Part shown: piece after piece, positions 11,280-20,999 of the stretch
How the letters are laid out: each line of letters starts with the position of its first letter
How positions within the stretch are numbered: position 1 is the first letter of the stretch
Source: Cristatella mucedo
Taxonomy: Eukaryota > Bryozoa > Phylactolaemata > Cristatellidae
Reading direction: 5' to 3'
Length of the DNA stretch: 64,000 nt
NCBI GenBank assembly: GCA_009760855.2
Contig: WPIO01000025.1
Span: forward strand, 2,984,501-3,048,500
Notes under the pieces: generated by a model
Seen by the model: the letters and a program-made list of their open reading frames with translations, nothing else
The model's database searches: none
What the model was told of the DNA's origin: nothing
Program-made: the position numbers and the translations under genes

Positions 11280-11465
11280 TAGAGGATCTCAACGTTCCTA
11301 AGGCAGCGACCCTTTAATACAGTTCCTCATGTTGTGGTGACCCCAACCATACAACTATTGTATGCAAAATATGGAAATGCATGTTTCCCGGCGGTCTTAG
11401 GCGAACCCACTGTATAGGTCATTCGACTCCCAAATGGGTCTTGATCTAAAGGTTGAGAACCGCTG
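11280..11465. mobile_element. Short hAT-type element, SPIN-like, with target duplication
   Basis: 186-bp non-autonomous element flanked by a perfect 8-bp direct repeat ctgtatgt (11,272-11,279 and 11,466-11,473), the target-site length of hAT transposons. The ends are an imperfect inverted pair: tagaggatctcaacgtt against ttgagaaccgctg. Internal text such as cagcgaccctttaatacagt, tcctcatgttgtggtgaccc and ggtcttaggcga resembles, from memory, the SPIN (SPACE INVADERS) hAT family, known for spread between distant animals. The middle differs from my memory of the SPIN consensus, so it may be a sister family. Confidence 0.8.
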
Positions 11466-11479
11466 CTGTATGTCAATGT

Positions 11480-12900
11480 TGCTGACTTCCTCTATGCACT
11501 TTACCGCTCATACCGTTGCAGGCAGGCGCTGTTAGTCTGCTGCCATTACGATTTACTTAGATTGCCCAAAAACAGACCCGTTTGAAAAGACAACTTGGCT
11601 TATAGCAACAAGCTGGTAGTTTTCCTATGCTTAATCGTCAGGGGCGATTATAGCAAAGAATGATTGGGCGTGTTTCTCAAAGTGGCAGTCTTTGCAACAG
11701 TGCGTGTAGCTGGTCTAGCACAGGCTCCGAGTCGTTTGCTATATGTCCAGCGTTCCTAAGCAATATGCTGGCTCTTCTGGACAACATGTCAAAGAGCCTC
11801 TTTCTGAACGGCCTTCCCCGGCTGTGGATTTGTATGGCTTAAGTTAGTGGCTCATAGTTGGGGTATTGTTTGCTTTGTTTGCTTCAGGCTTATAGGCTTT
11901 GTTAACAAGACAGCTGACACTCTTTGCCCGCTCAAAATGGGCTGAAAACTAACAAGTGAAAAAAGGCAAAAGTGCAACAGAAGCATTGAACTATTTCATC
12001 GGTAACATTTAAAAAGTGCCAGCAAGCATAAATTATTGGTTAAATCGATAATAAGATAACATCAGACGGTGTGTGTTTTAAACCCAGCTCTTGAACCTAG
12101 CCACCGAGGACGAGGAAGTAGTTCAAAATTGAGCTGAGCACCAGTCGATCTAATCAATTTGTAACGGAGCAATTTTTGGCTATTGCATGTAATATAGAAT
12201 ATAGAATAAAAGTAACTCAATCGAGTCAATGGGAAAAGCTTTGCCTTTCTCAAGTTTCTGTTTCGAGCTTGACTGGTAATTAGTCTTAGATGGTGTTCGC
12301 ATTTCTTGAAGTCATGATGCTAAAGCGCCCGGCTAGCAAATTAAAGCTCGCTCAAGTCAGCTGTTAACTTAAATTAATTGGATAGGAAAGTATCCGTAAA
12401 GCGTTTGACACACCTTATTTTATTACGCATTACTTAACTGTGGTTGTCGACACGACGGGGCGGGATAAGGCCTATTACGTCTACTTACATTCGACTTATT
12501 ACAGAATCGTTTCTACTCAACGCAAAAATGTTCTGCTCTCAGTTTGTTGCATGAGGGATATAATTACTACGTAATTCTAACCATGCATAAATGACCGGTA
12601 TAAAAACTGTCGACGAATGGCAGGTGGGCAATTATTTTTCCCTTTTCTGGTCGGGCTTACATCAAGCTCGGGATACGTGTCTCCGGCAACAGCGTTGGGA
12701 TATGTGAGGGTGCGTGCGTGCAGGCGCATGACCCAGTGGTTGGTGCAACGAATTGTCTATGCGGTCTTTCGCCGTGCTCGATCTAATAGCGATAGCATAC
12801 ATCTCTGTCCTTTGATGAGGGTGGCGTTGTGTATTGAGCGGTCGGCAGGGCGACTGCTTGTATCGCGGTATGAAGAGTCCGTCGGTGGCACTACTACCAT
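11480..12900. other. No confident gene; intronic to the Tudor gene if the model holds
   Basis: I found no exon that would fill the missing part of the Tudor domain with phase 0 at both ends. The reading frame at 12,617-12,976 runs into a LINE tail and lacks coding character. Confidence 0.4.
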
Positions 12901-12904
12901 CTGG

Positions 12905-13100
12905 CATAATAATAATAAAAAGAATAAAAATAATGCACTTGACAAAGCGCCCTCGGAGAACTTATTCTCTCTCTAGGCGCTTTACATTTGCTGCAAAGGG
13001 AAATGCAATTGAATGGTTAATAAAATCATGCTTGATAAACAAAACGAATGAATAATATGGTTAGGGGTGACATGCACAAGGTCAGCATGCAATGAGGCGC
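12905..13100 (-). mobile_element. LINE-A 3' tail (minus)
   Basis: (ATAA)n-like tract, then tgcacttgacaaagcgccct and ctctctctaggcgctttaca, followed by 3' UTR text gcaattgaatggttaataaa and gacatgcacaaggtcagcat. Read on the minus strand it is a standard family 3' end. Confidence 0.8.
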
Positions 13101-13187
13101 GTACTGTTAATCCCTTCCCACCAATGGATTCAATTACTTTTTATTTCACTCTTGCTCCTGTTTTGAGCTAGCGTTCTTCCTCAACAG

Positions 13188-13232
13188 TTGCTTGCTTACG
13201 AGGCAGAGCATGTTCTTTCTATTGGCAAGCTG
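13188..13232 (+). CDS. Tudor-domain gene, 45-nt exon
   Basis: Acceptor cttcctcaacag, 15 codons reading LLAYEAEHVLSIGKL, donor CTG|GTGAGT, phase 0/0. The residues fit the helix and turn before the second half of an extended Tudor domain. On its own a 45-nt exon is weak. Support comes from the strong splice sites and from the next exon continuing the domain in phase. Confidence 0.5.
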
Positions 13233-13334
13233 GTGAGTGTAACAGACCCGTGTGCTATTCCTCATACCAATCCACAAGGTCGCTTAGTTTCCTGGGAGCA
13301 TCACCTTCATAAATTACATTTATTGCACCTCCAG

Positions 13335-13439
13335 GTACCTACTGAAGAGCTGGTGATCGGTGGTTGGTACGCAGCTTGCATAGAAGGCGGCGGATGCTAC
13401 AGAGTGATGATTTTGGAAATGAGGCAAGAAAGTCCTGAG
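13335..13439 (+). CDS. Tudor-domain gene, Tudor core exon
   Basis: Acceptor ttattgcacctccag, 35 codons, donor GAG|GTAAAA, phase 0/0. The translation includes LVIGGWYAACIEGGGCYRVM. It matches the Tudor pattern G--C-A---DG-WYRA-V, where the aromatic residues help form the methyl-ligand cage. Here CYRV stands in for WYRA, so one cage-side aromatic is Cys. A good match to the family by pattern; the substitution leaves open whether it still binds methylarginine. Confidence 0.65.
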
Positions 13440-14009
13440 GTAAAAACGGCCAGCTGGCCGAAGCTAGTACATTATAGAGTTTTTCTTATTTTTCTTTTTC
13501 TTCGTAGTAAATTCTGAAAAAAGTCCGTGATGCATATCTCTATCAGTTCAGTAAAAGTAGGTTGAATTTGTCTGGTCTGAATTTCTCTGCATTTCCTCCT
13601 GGGTTGTCTCTGTGGCGACATCATATAACTTCTTTTGCGGCCTTATTTGGGTGACCATAGCCAGGGCTTTAAACTAGAAGCCAATCTGATTAATTGTTTT
13701 TGGCCAACACGCTTTGTTTTGGTGGCGATAACTACAGAGTTTACGTCTCTCTCTGCGTTCTTCGCTTGCTGCTGATTACTATATATAGGTAATGTTTTTC
13801 CTTGATCTTTCCCGGTGCGTTGATTATTGCGTTTGCATAATATGCTCTCATCAGTTTGTGTAAGCAAGCCCAGTAACTTCTAACAAATAGCTTTCTATTG
13901 AAAGCTGACCAACTACGTACGGTCGTGCGTGTCTTCACCAAGCCATTAGATTAAGTAGGTGATATGATAAATAGTTTTTTGTAGTAATTTCTATAAAGCA
14001 TAAGCGATT

Positions 14010-14690
14010 TTTAGGTGTGCGTTCTGTACCACTCTTGACTTTTTCTTTCACAAGAAAGAGAGCGTGAAATGCACTCATATTATTCAAAAGGACTCCCAAG
14101 AGTAAAATGTGGCCTAGAAATTGCTGTACAAGACGGCTGCAGAGAAACTTAGGGTGCTTTTATCCAGTGAAAGTTTAAAGCAATTTCAAGCACAAAAGAA
14201 GTCTTGATTGCTCCGACAGCAAGGTAAAAAATTTCCAATGCACGAGCTTTACAAAATTGCCTCTCAAAACAGCCGTGGTATCCTTCCTGCTGTACTCTAC
14301 CACTTGCATAGTGCTGTTTGAGTTTTCTAATAATACATAGCTAGTACATTAATTTAAGCCACAGCAACTTTTGATGACCGATATTTACAGGTCGTGGCAA
14401 ACAACACAGGCTTGTAATATGAAATACGTCTAGCAGTTCCTGAGTGTGCAAAGCACTTTTTTGTAGACGATAACACAATATCTGCCGGCAGTCAATTTCC
14501 TGTGATAGATTAAAGGTGGCTAAGAGGTTTGTCAAAATCTTTCCCTGATCGTGCATTGGTTTATCGCTACAGCATGGTTTTTATTAGGTGGACTGGCATA
14601 GTTGATACAGGCAAAACGAACGAATTCCTTCGACTATTATTAAGGCGTCAAAGTAATTAAGCTACTAAGAGCAGTGGAAATATTCTGACT
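14010..14690. repeat. Duplicated segment, second copy of 7,195-7,940
   Basis: It aligns with 7,195-7,940 over most of its length (ctttcacaagaaagagag, gaaatgcactcat, cttagggtgcttttatcca, tgtactctaccacttgca, tggactggc). It ends in a short stretch similar to the start of the decayed Tudor exon at 7,840. If the four-exon Tudor model is right, this copy lies inside the gene's last intron. Confidence 0.65.
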
Positions 14691-14699
14691 TTGACACAC

Positions 14700-15310
14700 T
14701 GCTAGTGTATTGAGAAGCTTCCACTCGATTCGAGTAGGCGATGCTGCATTAAGAGTACCAAAGCTTTGTTTTGTATAGGCAAGTACAATACGAAATCAAG
14801 TGCTTTTGGTCAGCTGCAATATTGTACAGAGATTTGACAAAGTCGGGCCAATAGACTTAAAGCGACAATGAACATCTACGTTTTTGATAAGGAGAAATCA
14901 CTCACCCCAAGAAATTTGAAGATAAGTTCTAAGATATGATGCCGACGTGATACAGGGAGAACACTTCCCATATCATTCCAGAGCAACATGCGGGTGCATC
15001 CTGAATGCCTGTGTTTTAGGGGTTCCATAGAAAAGAATTCCTCGTATTTTTCATTGGCAATCCGATCGGAACCAATTCAGGTGCCGTCACCAGCTATAGC
15101 TAGAGAGAGAACCCCTAACAATTGGCTAAAGGACATTTCCCAGCGACGGAGTAAGGGCTGAAAGGAACGGGTTGATATTTAGTTTCAATTTGAATATGGT
15201 CAAATCGGATGATGACGTTTTGTCAGTCTGCACTGAGCTCCAAGCTTTACTACGAAGAAGCTTCATGTCAATAAACGGAATTTTTTATGCTGTAGTAGCA
15301 CTCGAACTAA
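14700..15310. other. No gene seen
   Basis: AT-rich sequence without splice-flanked coding frames or recognisable repeats. Confidence 0.5.
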
Positions 15311-15319
15311 ATTTTGAAT

Positions 15320-16790
15320 ATAATAATAATATTAATGCACTTGATAAAGCACCCTCAGAGAGCTCAGTCTCTTTCTAGGAGCTTTAAATTTGCTGCTAAG
15401 GGAAACGCGATTGAATGGTGAGTAATATCATGCTTGATAAACAACATGATTAACATGGTTAGGGGTGACATGCACAGAGTCAGCATGCAAGTGTGGTTAG
15501 TGGCAGCATGCACAGTGTCAGCACGCATAAGCACATCAAGGACGAATCACAGGGACCCACTAAATGCTGTCCTAAATAGGTGTGTTTTCAAGTTTTTACG
15601 AGTATCACAAGCTGCCGAAAGATCGAGCAAAACAAACAGAGACACTCTACCTATGTCTGCATTCCTAAGTAGGTCGTTGCACACCCTAAGCAATGCTGAC
15701 TCTGTGGAGTGATTAGCTCTAAAGCTAGATTGGAACTTAGTAGCAAGGTTGGAGGTTTCAATATATGGTTTCTGGAGGTTTCAATATATGAGTTCAACTG
15801 GTCCACCACGACCCGTTCCATTGTCTATGATAGAAACGTAGAAGAGAGACTGGGCGATAGTTGCTCAAGTTCTCTTGATCTAGTCGCTTTCTTGAGAAGT
15901 TTCCTGAGTACAGCTTTTTTGAAAGGTGCTGGGATATGACCTGAGGCTAAGGACATAATAATGATGTTAGTTATTCATAGCAGCAGCAGATCAATGCAAC
16001 GTATGAGCAGGACAGTGGGAATAGGGTCCAGAGGACTTGTTGTATTCTTTGATTGGGATACGAACTTCAGGACTAGATCACTAGTGACCTGCTTAAATGT
16101 AGATATTGAGGTGCAGCCATGAATCGGGTAACAGCATTCTAGTGGGGATGTTGTCATCGGCGGGATGGACTCCCTGACCTTGTCTATCTTCTTCGCAAAG
16201 AATAGAGAAGCGATTGGCTAGATCATCACAAGGATCAACAGGTAAGGAGCTAATCTAGGAGCGGTCGAGGAGATGGTTTTTCGTTGACATCAGCATTTTT
16301 GGATTGTGCATCTGTGATTCAACAATGTTTTATGGAAGCTAGACTTGGCCTTTGCTAAGATCGATTGGTACGACCTACAGTAAATAAATAAGAATATGCT
16401 AGCTGATTTATTTGCCTTCCTTTGCATAGCGACAGAAGAGCCTTTACGGCTATCACCACCGCTTACAGTGGCGATAAAGAATCGCCCACCGCAGGATTCG
16501 AACCCACAACCTCAGGGCCGTGGTCGTGAAAAGCAACCGACTTACCTAGTGAGCTATTACGGCTCACTACAGTAGTTTTCATATGCCTGTCGATGGACAG
16601 TCAGTCCTGATCTTTCATATGCTTTTTCAAGCTTTCGCTTAGTAAACCTGGCTAGTTTAATGTCTCTAGAATAAATAGCTCTGCCATTTGCATATTCGAT
16701 GCTCCTTAGTGTAACCTTTTGGGTGATTGTGGTACCCCTGTCACGAGAGTCAGTTCTGAAAATTTGTAAAAACCTCGATTGGCATCTTAT
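15320..16790 (-). mobile_element. LINE-A, internally deleted copy (CR1/L2-like)
   Basis: Read on the minus strand from high to low coordinates: SGLTVHRQAYENYC (16.6 kb); LANRFS and FFAKKIDKVRESI in neighbouring frames (16.2 kb); TFKQVTSDLVLKFVSQ and SPLDPIPTVLLIRC (16.0-16.1 kb); HIPAPFKKAV and NYRP-like RT residues (15.85 kb); ANHST and LFVLLDLSAACDT (15.6-15.7 kb). It then jumps straight to KNLKTHLFRTAFSGSL, a stop and the (ATT)n tail. The catalytic YADD region is deleted. Motif order is that of CR1/L2-clade ORF2. A SINE1 is inserted in it at 16,399-16,567. Confidence 0.85.
16399..16567 (-). mobile_element. SINE1 nested in LINE-A, with target duplication
   Basis: Near full-length copy with B box (gggttcgaatcctg on the minus strand) and (TTTA)n tail at the low-coordinate side. 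The 8-bp sequence ctacagta occurs on both sides (16,375-16,382 and 16,567-16,574), a target-site duplication. LINE-A coding text continues on both sides. SINE1 was therefore active after this LINE inserted. Confidence 0.9.
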
Positions 16791-16868
16791 TTGTTTCAGT
16801 AGTCCAGCGTGACGTCACATATGAGTTCATTTAAAATCATGCCTAGCTGTTTTTCAAGCTAATATTCT

Positions 16869-16870
<2 letters not shown>

Positions 16871-16913
<43 letters not shown>
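16871..16913. repeat. (CT)n microsatellite
   Basis: About 21 uninterrupted CT units. Confidence 0.95.
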
Positions 16914-16916
<3 letters not shown>

Positions 16917-17336
16917 CCAGGGTGCATGCACGGGGTCACTGCTAATGGGCGATCCCTGAATGATTTGGCACTAGGTAATGGCCTACATGATCGACGTCGG
17001 AGCGTTCGTGTACATTGCTGCTGCTTCACTTATGAGGCTAGCAAAAAAGTTCAAGCATCTTCATAATCTGGCCATGGAAATGAAACTGGCTGGTAAGCAT
17101 CCACCGCACTGCTAGTCTCCGCTGCTGAGATCAACCCAAGTGGCTTAGTGCTGATGTTTGATTCTCTTCGGATATCCAAGCTCGCCTCACATGCGAGCCT
17201 GTCGTGCGTTGCAGGGGTAAGGCCAGATCGCAGAATCACCAGTAGCAGCAGCACCAGCAGATGGTCTAGCGAAAGCTGTAAAGTATTTTCCATGTTCACG
17301 CTTGATAAAAAACTGACTGCTGTCGGTGTTTCCCAG

Positions 17337-17477
17337 AATGAGGACGCTGGTTTCAAGCAAAGTGAAGTGAAGCTCGTTGACACCTCTTATGGAGATGTCG
17401 AAGTGGACATCCGGAAGGCTTTGATTTCAAGCGGGCACGCACAGCCGACAAGTCTGCAGAGTGGCACTACTAGATAG
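17337..17477 (+). CDS. Tudor-domain gene, last exon
   Basis: Acceptor tgtcggtgtttcccag, 46 codons and stop TAG. The frame continues in phase 0 from the exon ending at 13,439. It reads EVKLVDTSYGDVEVDI, fitting the Tudor strand V-FVDYGN-E-V that follows the WYRA strand; Thr-Ser replace the usual aromatic before G. The protein stops soon after this strand, so the usual extended-Tudor tail is missing. The gene is either truncated or continues by a splice I cannot see. A decayed copy lies at 7,838-8,070. The minus strand also has a 110-codon frame here (17,051-17,383), which I treat as antisense. Confidence 0.5.
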   Translation, partial: NEDAGFKQSEVKLVDTSYGDVEVDIRKALISSGHAQPTSLQSGTTR

Positions 17478-17678
17478 GTGAAAAATACCGTCTGCGGTTG
17501 TTAGCATGTGGTTAATCTGCGTTTCGATCAAAGGATTCGTCAACCTTAATGAGGCATTGGAATTTGTTTTGGCATTGTTTTATTTCAACTGATGGCTGTG
17601 TGCATTTATACGTGCCTCTTTGCCACTACTTCTTCTCTGCTGGTAGCAACGTGCAGTTAGCCGATTAGTACTTCTTTA

Positions 17679-19830
17679 CTAAGTGACTAATGCGTTGATG
17701 CAGCCGAGTATGTCTCCGAGCGGCTCACGGCCCATGCAGCTCTCATTCCGTTGCCCTCTCCGAGCGAGCATCAACCAGAGCATGAGGTGCATTGCTGCAC
17801 TGGTAGCTCTGGCCTGTTGCATGCTGGTCAGGTACAGCTCTCCTTCACTTCCTGCTTTGCAAGTTTTCTGAGACATCTTTTGCAAAGCAAGTTTTCCTAA
17901 TATTAATAGTAGTAATAATAATAATACTTGTGTGGGAGCATCAGAGAGCTAAATCTCTTTCTAGGGACTTTGTATGTGCTCTAAAAGTAGCATATTGATA
18001 GTGATACTATGCATGGTATCAGCAGGTACAAACATATAAGGTAATCTATAAGGACCCAGCAAACGCTAATTTGGAGCTGGTTAGTTCTTGGCTTCTTTTT
18101 TTAAATGTAATCAATTCAAGTTCATGGCATGTCTTCAGTCTGAAGTGAGCTCCAGGCTTTGGAAGTTTGCAAACTAAAGGCACGGTCGCCAAAGCATTTA
18201 TGTTTGGTTTGATGCACCGCTAAACGGTGTGAGTGATAATAGCTGGTGATAAGATGCCTAAAATTATTGGACGGATGGTCGGATTAATAGGCTTGAACGA
18301 GAGAATTAAGGGGCCTAAAACTGAAGCTTTTGATGGGAGCCGTGCATGTCGGGGAGACAGGGTAGTGTCCATTAACAGTTTTACACATCCAGAGGCCTAA
18401 ACAATACTTAACCATGCATTGGTTCCAACAGTTCCATTCGGGCATCTCCAGCAAGCTGATAACGATTTATGCGGCTTAAGTGAAGCAAATCCTAAGTAAA
18501 GCCAAGTTTATCGAGCCGTAATAAGAAACTAACTCCTGCATTGGTGGACAAGCAGAGTTGAGTTTCAATTTAAAACTTCACTTTGATTCGTGCCAACTGC
18601 TTTAAATTGGCTCTGCCAGCACAGCTTCTGTTGAAACTGTACGTAATCTAGATGTCCTGTTCTAAAATGGTCTTTTTCTAGACGACCACATAAGGTCCAA
18701 GGTCAATTCTGCCATCTTTCAACTACGTTATATTGCACAAATTCGGGTTTGCTTATAAATGAATACTACGTCCCAATTTATGCATGCATTCATGACATTC
18801 CGTAACTTCTGTAACTCACCGCTCGCTAGTCAACCGGCCAATGCATTCAGGCGCTTACAGCTGGCGAAAAACCTTGCCACTAGGCTCATCTGTCGTGAAC
18901 TCCCCGATTGCTCCGTCACACAAATTCTTGCCGACTCTTACTCGCTCCCAATTAAATATTAGGCTGGAGCCTCTCTATTAGAACTGCTCCCCCCCCCTAG
19001 GCGAGTGCAAGGCTCTGGCTCTGACTCGCATCGTTTAGCCATGAATCGCACGAACTCCAAAACCACTGCAGACCGTGCCTCAAGTTCCTATGCTACTGCT
19101 CGTGCATGTAACCACCAATCATACGGTAAAACTGTCTTTACAGCATTTGTAAAGTACCTAGAAAGAGATTCAGTTCTCTGAGGGACATGCAAATGGGTTA
19201 TTACTATTATTATTTTTTTATATTGCGCCTTCAGAGTAATTAGTCTGCTCCTAGGTACTTTACTTTGTGTACCGGAAGTATCTATCTCAGCAAGCTGCAA
19301 ACATTTACCTCGATGTATCAACTTTTAACACGTAGGAAGCAAGTCGTGTAAGATAAATATATCGGTAAATTTGCTATTGGTAAATAGGTTGCGTCTGGTT
19401 TATATTTGGGTTGGATATTGCTTGCATAATTATTTTTTCTCGAATGCGGACGTCGTCGGAACCAATTCCCACCTCTGATATTTTTGCCTTTTGATTGGTG
19501 CACTCAATAAATATTCGGTTGCTGCAAACACTTTCTTGAAATTCTGCCTCGTTGCTTAGGTTTTATGGTGTACGGTTCTGCTGGCTACCGTGGTCAACCT
19601 TCTGCTGCAGAGGAAACCAACGACGTGCTAGCTGCCTGTAGGTCTTCCCAGCGGCAGCCTGTCAGTCACAGTTCCACATGGAGCCGTACCCGAGACGCCA
19701 ACCAGCAGTGACCCCCAGGTACAGCCTCTTGCCTCCGTTCTTAAGTAGCAGGTCGGATTCCGATGTCTGGCTGACCGGCCTCATCCCCAGCCAGCTGAGG
19801 GCAGCAGCCCCTCGCAGAGCTAGCTGCTGC
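17679..19830. repeat. Diverged segmental repeat, copy C
   Basis: Colinear with 1-2,660, and at its start with 8,187-8,800. It begins right after the last Tudor exon and includes LINE-A remnants that are also in copy A. The LINE fragments were therefore probably already in place when the segment duplicated. No intact coding sequence. Confidence 0.65.
18780..19275 (+). mobile_element. LINE-A C-terminal remnant with facing tails
   Basis: The translation includes NFCNSPLASQPANAFRRLQL, the conserved post-RT region. At 19,140-19,180 a plus-strand 3' tail (gtacctagaaagagattcag) runs into an (ATT)n tract. A second, minus-strand tail (cttcagagtaattagtctgc...ctaggtactttac) meets it head-on at 19,215-19,265. 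The two tails form an inverted pair around the shared A/T tract. Confidence 0.75.
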
Positions 19831-20500
19831 TGACGGACCGGTCTGCAGGGAATGCCTAGTGGAATTCGGGCATCAAAGCAGCCTCGCGAAGGTACCCGAT
19901 AAGCTATGCAGTTTCCTTGCAGACGTTATTGCACTCATTAGTGCCGCAGTCCCTAGAGCTGCGTTTATAAGGCAGCCTGTCCTTTTCAATCGGCAGAGAT
20001 TTTGACCGATTTCCCAGATTTTTGCTTTAGAGTCACCACTTTCTGGAGCCAAGTCTGCAGGGTCTCATTATGAAGAATCGGCCTCAACTTTCCAGGCTCC
20101 CTGTTGGTAAATATGACCAATCAAAACCCCGGATCTCGTGGCATACACCACCCTAGACAGTCAAAGCAAAACTGGCTGACGTTCGTAGGCTCAAGTTATA
20201 TTGGGGCGTTCAGAGCAAGTCCTTGAATATGGGATGCCTACGAATTGTTACTAAGGCTTCGGGTTTTCTAGATAAAATATGGCGTGTGACTCTTTATCAA
20301 ATCCCCTAACAAGCCCGTAACGGCGAACGTTACTTCGTATTGCTCCCTTTCCTGAGAAGGCTTTTACAAATTCTTGCCTCCCTTTTATTTGTATTCTTTT
20401 CATACCACTGATTCGGAGAAAATCGGCTTCTACAGGTGCTGGCTTCACGTCTTTCTGGGAAACCCTCTTTCGGAGAAAAATTTGGGAAATTTTCTTTCGC
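19830..20500. other. No gene seen
   Basis: No coding exon, repeat family or RNA gene that I can support. Confidence 0.5.
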
Positions 20501-20509
20501 ATTCACGAA

Positions 20510-20660
20510 GTCTTAGCCCAGGGGTAAGGCACTGGCTCCATACGACCGAAGTGATGGGATCGAGTCCTGATGTGGGCGTTTTTTTATTGCCCACTTCGAG
20601 CTGTGGTGAAAGCCGTTAAGGCTCTTCTGCCGCCATATAAATGAGGCAGGTGAATCAGCT
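20510..20660 (+). mobile_element. SINE1 copy (variant head)
   Basis: A-box-like cttagcccaggggtaaggca, B box gggatcgagtcctga, family body gtggtgaaagccgttaaggc, tcttctgccgccatataaat and end gtgaatcagcta. The head differs from the common SINE1 head but resembles that of the 41.5 kb copy. Confidence 0.85.
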
Positions 20661-20819
20661 AACCTTGTGTACAGGTTATTCATAAAACGTTAGACCGTTC
20701 ACATTCACATTGCTGCAGAACCACAGCTCATCTTGCCGACTGGAAGAAGTTAAAAAAAAGCTACCGATGCATTCTCTGATCTATTACTTACACACTTTCA
20801 TCTAACAAGTTCCACTCAT

Positions 20820-20990
20820 TGAGCCTAGATGTCAGAAGCTCAGCATTGGTATTGGTCTCTGATCAGATGGTTGAGGTCATCCTGGTTGGCTATGACTGTC
20901 ACATCCTGGACATATGTGTGATTGAAATATGGATCTCCAATATCTTCTTTACTGTCTGACTTGGTGCTTAAGATGGCTACCTCCTCTAGG
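20820..20990 (-). mobile_element. Reverse transcriptase fragment (non-LTR type)
   Basis: A 50-codon open frame on the minus strand reads HTYVQDVTVIANQDDLNHLI. It fits the catalytic region of non-LTR reverse transcriptases, where family members read like YADDTVLIA-N-EDLQ-L. The position of YADD is occupied by YVQD: the first catalytic Asp is lost, the second kept. No flanking RT motifs remain open. It is a dead fragment, probably from a family other than LINE-A or LINE-B. Confidence 0.5.
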
Positions 20991-20999
20991 GAGGGGTGG

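Noticed and set aside
11697-11745. Tudor-like reading APSRLLYVQ
   Set aside because: Looks like a Tudor strand but is followed at once by stops in the same frame and has no phase-0 donor.
12617-12976. 119-codon plus-strand frame
   Set aside because: It ends inside a LINE-A tail and has no splice or family support.
17051-17383. 110-codon minus-strand frame
   Set aside because: Overlaps the Tudor exon antisense; the plus-strand frame fits a known domain and phase, this one fits nothing.
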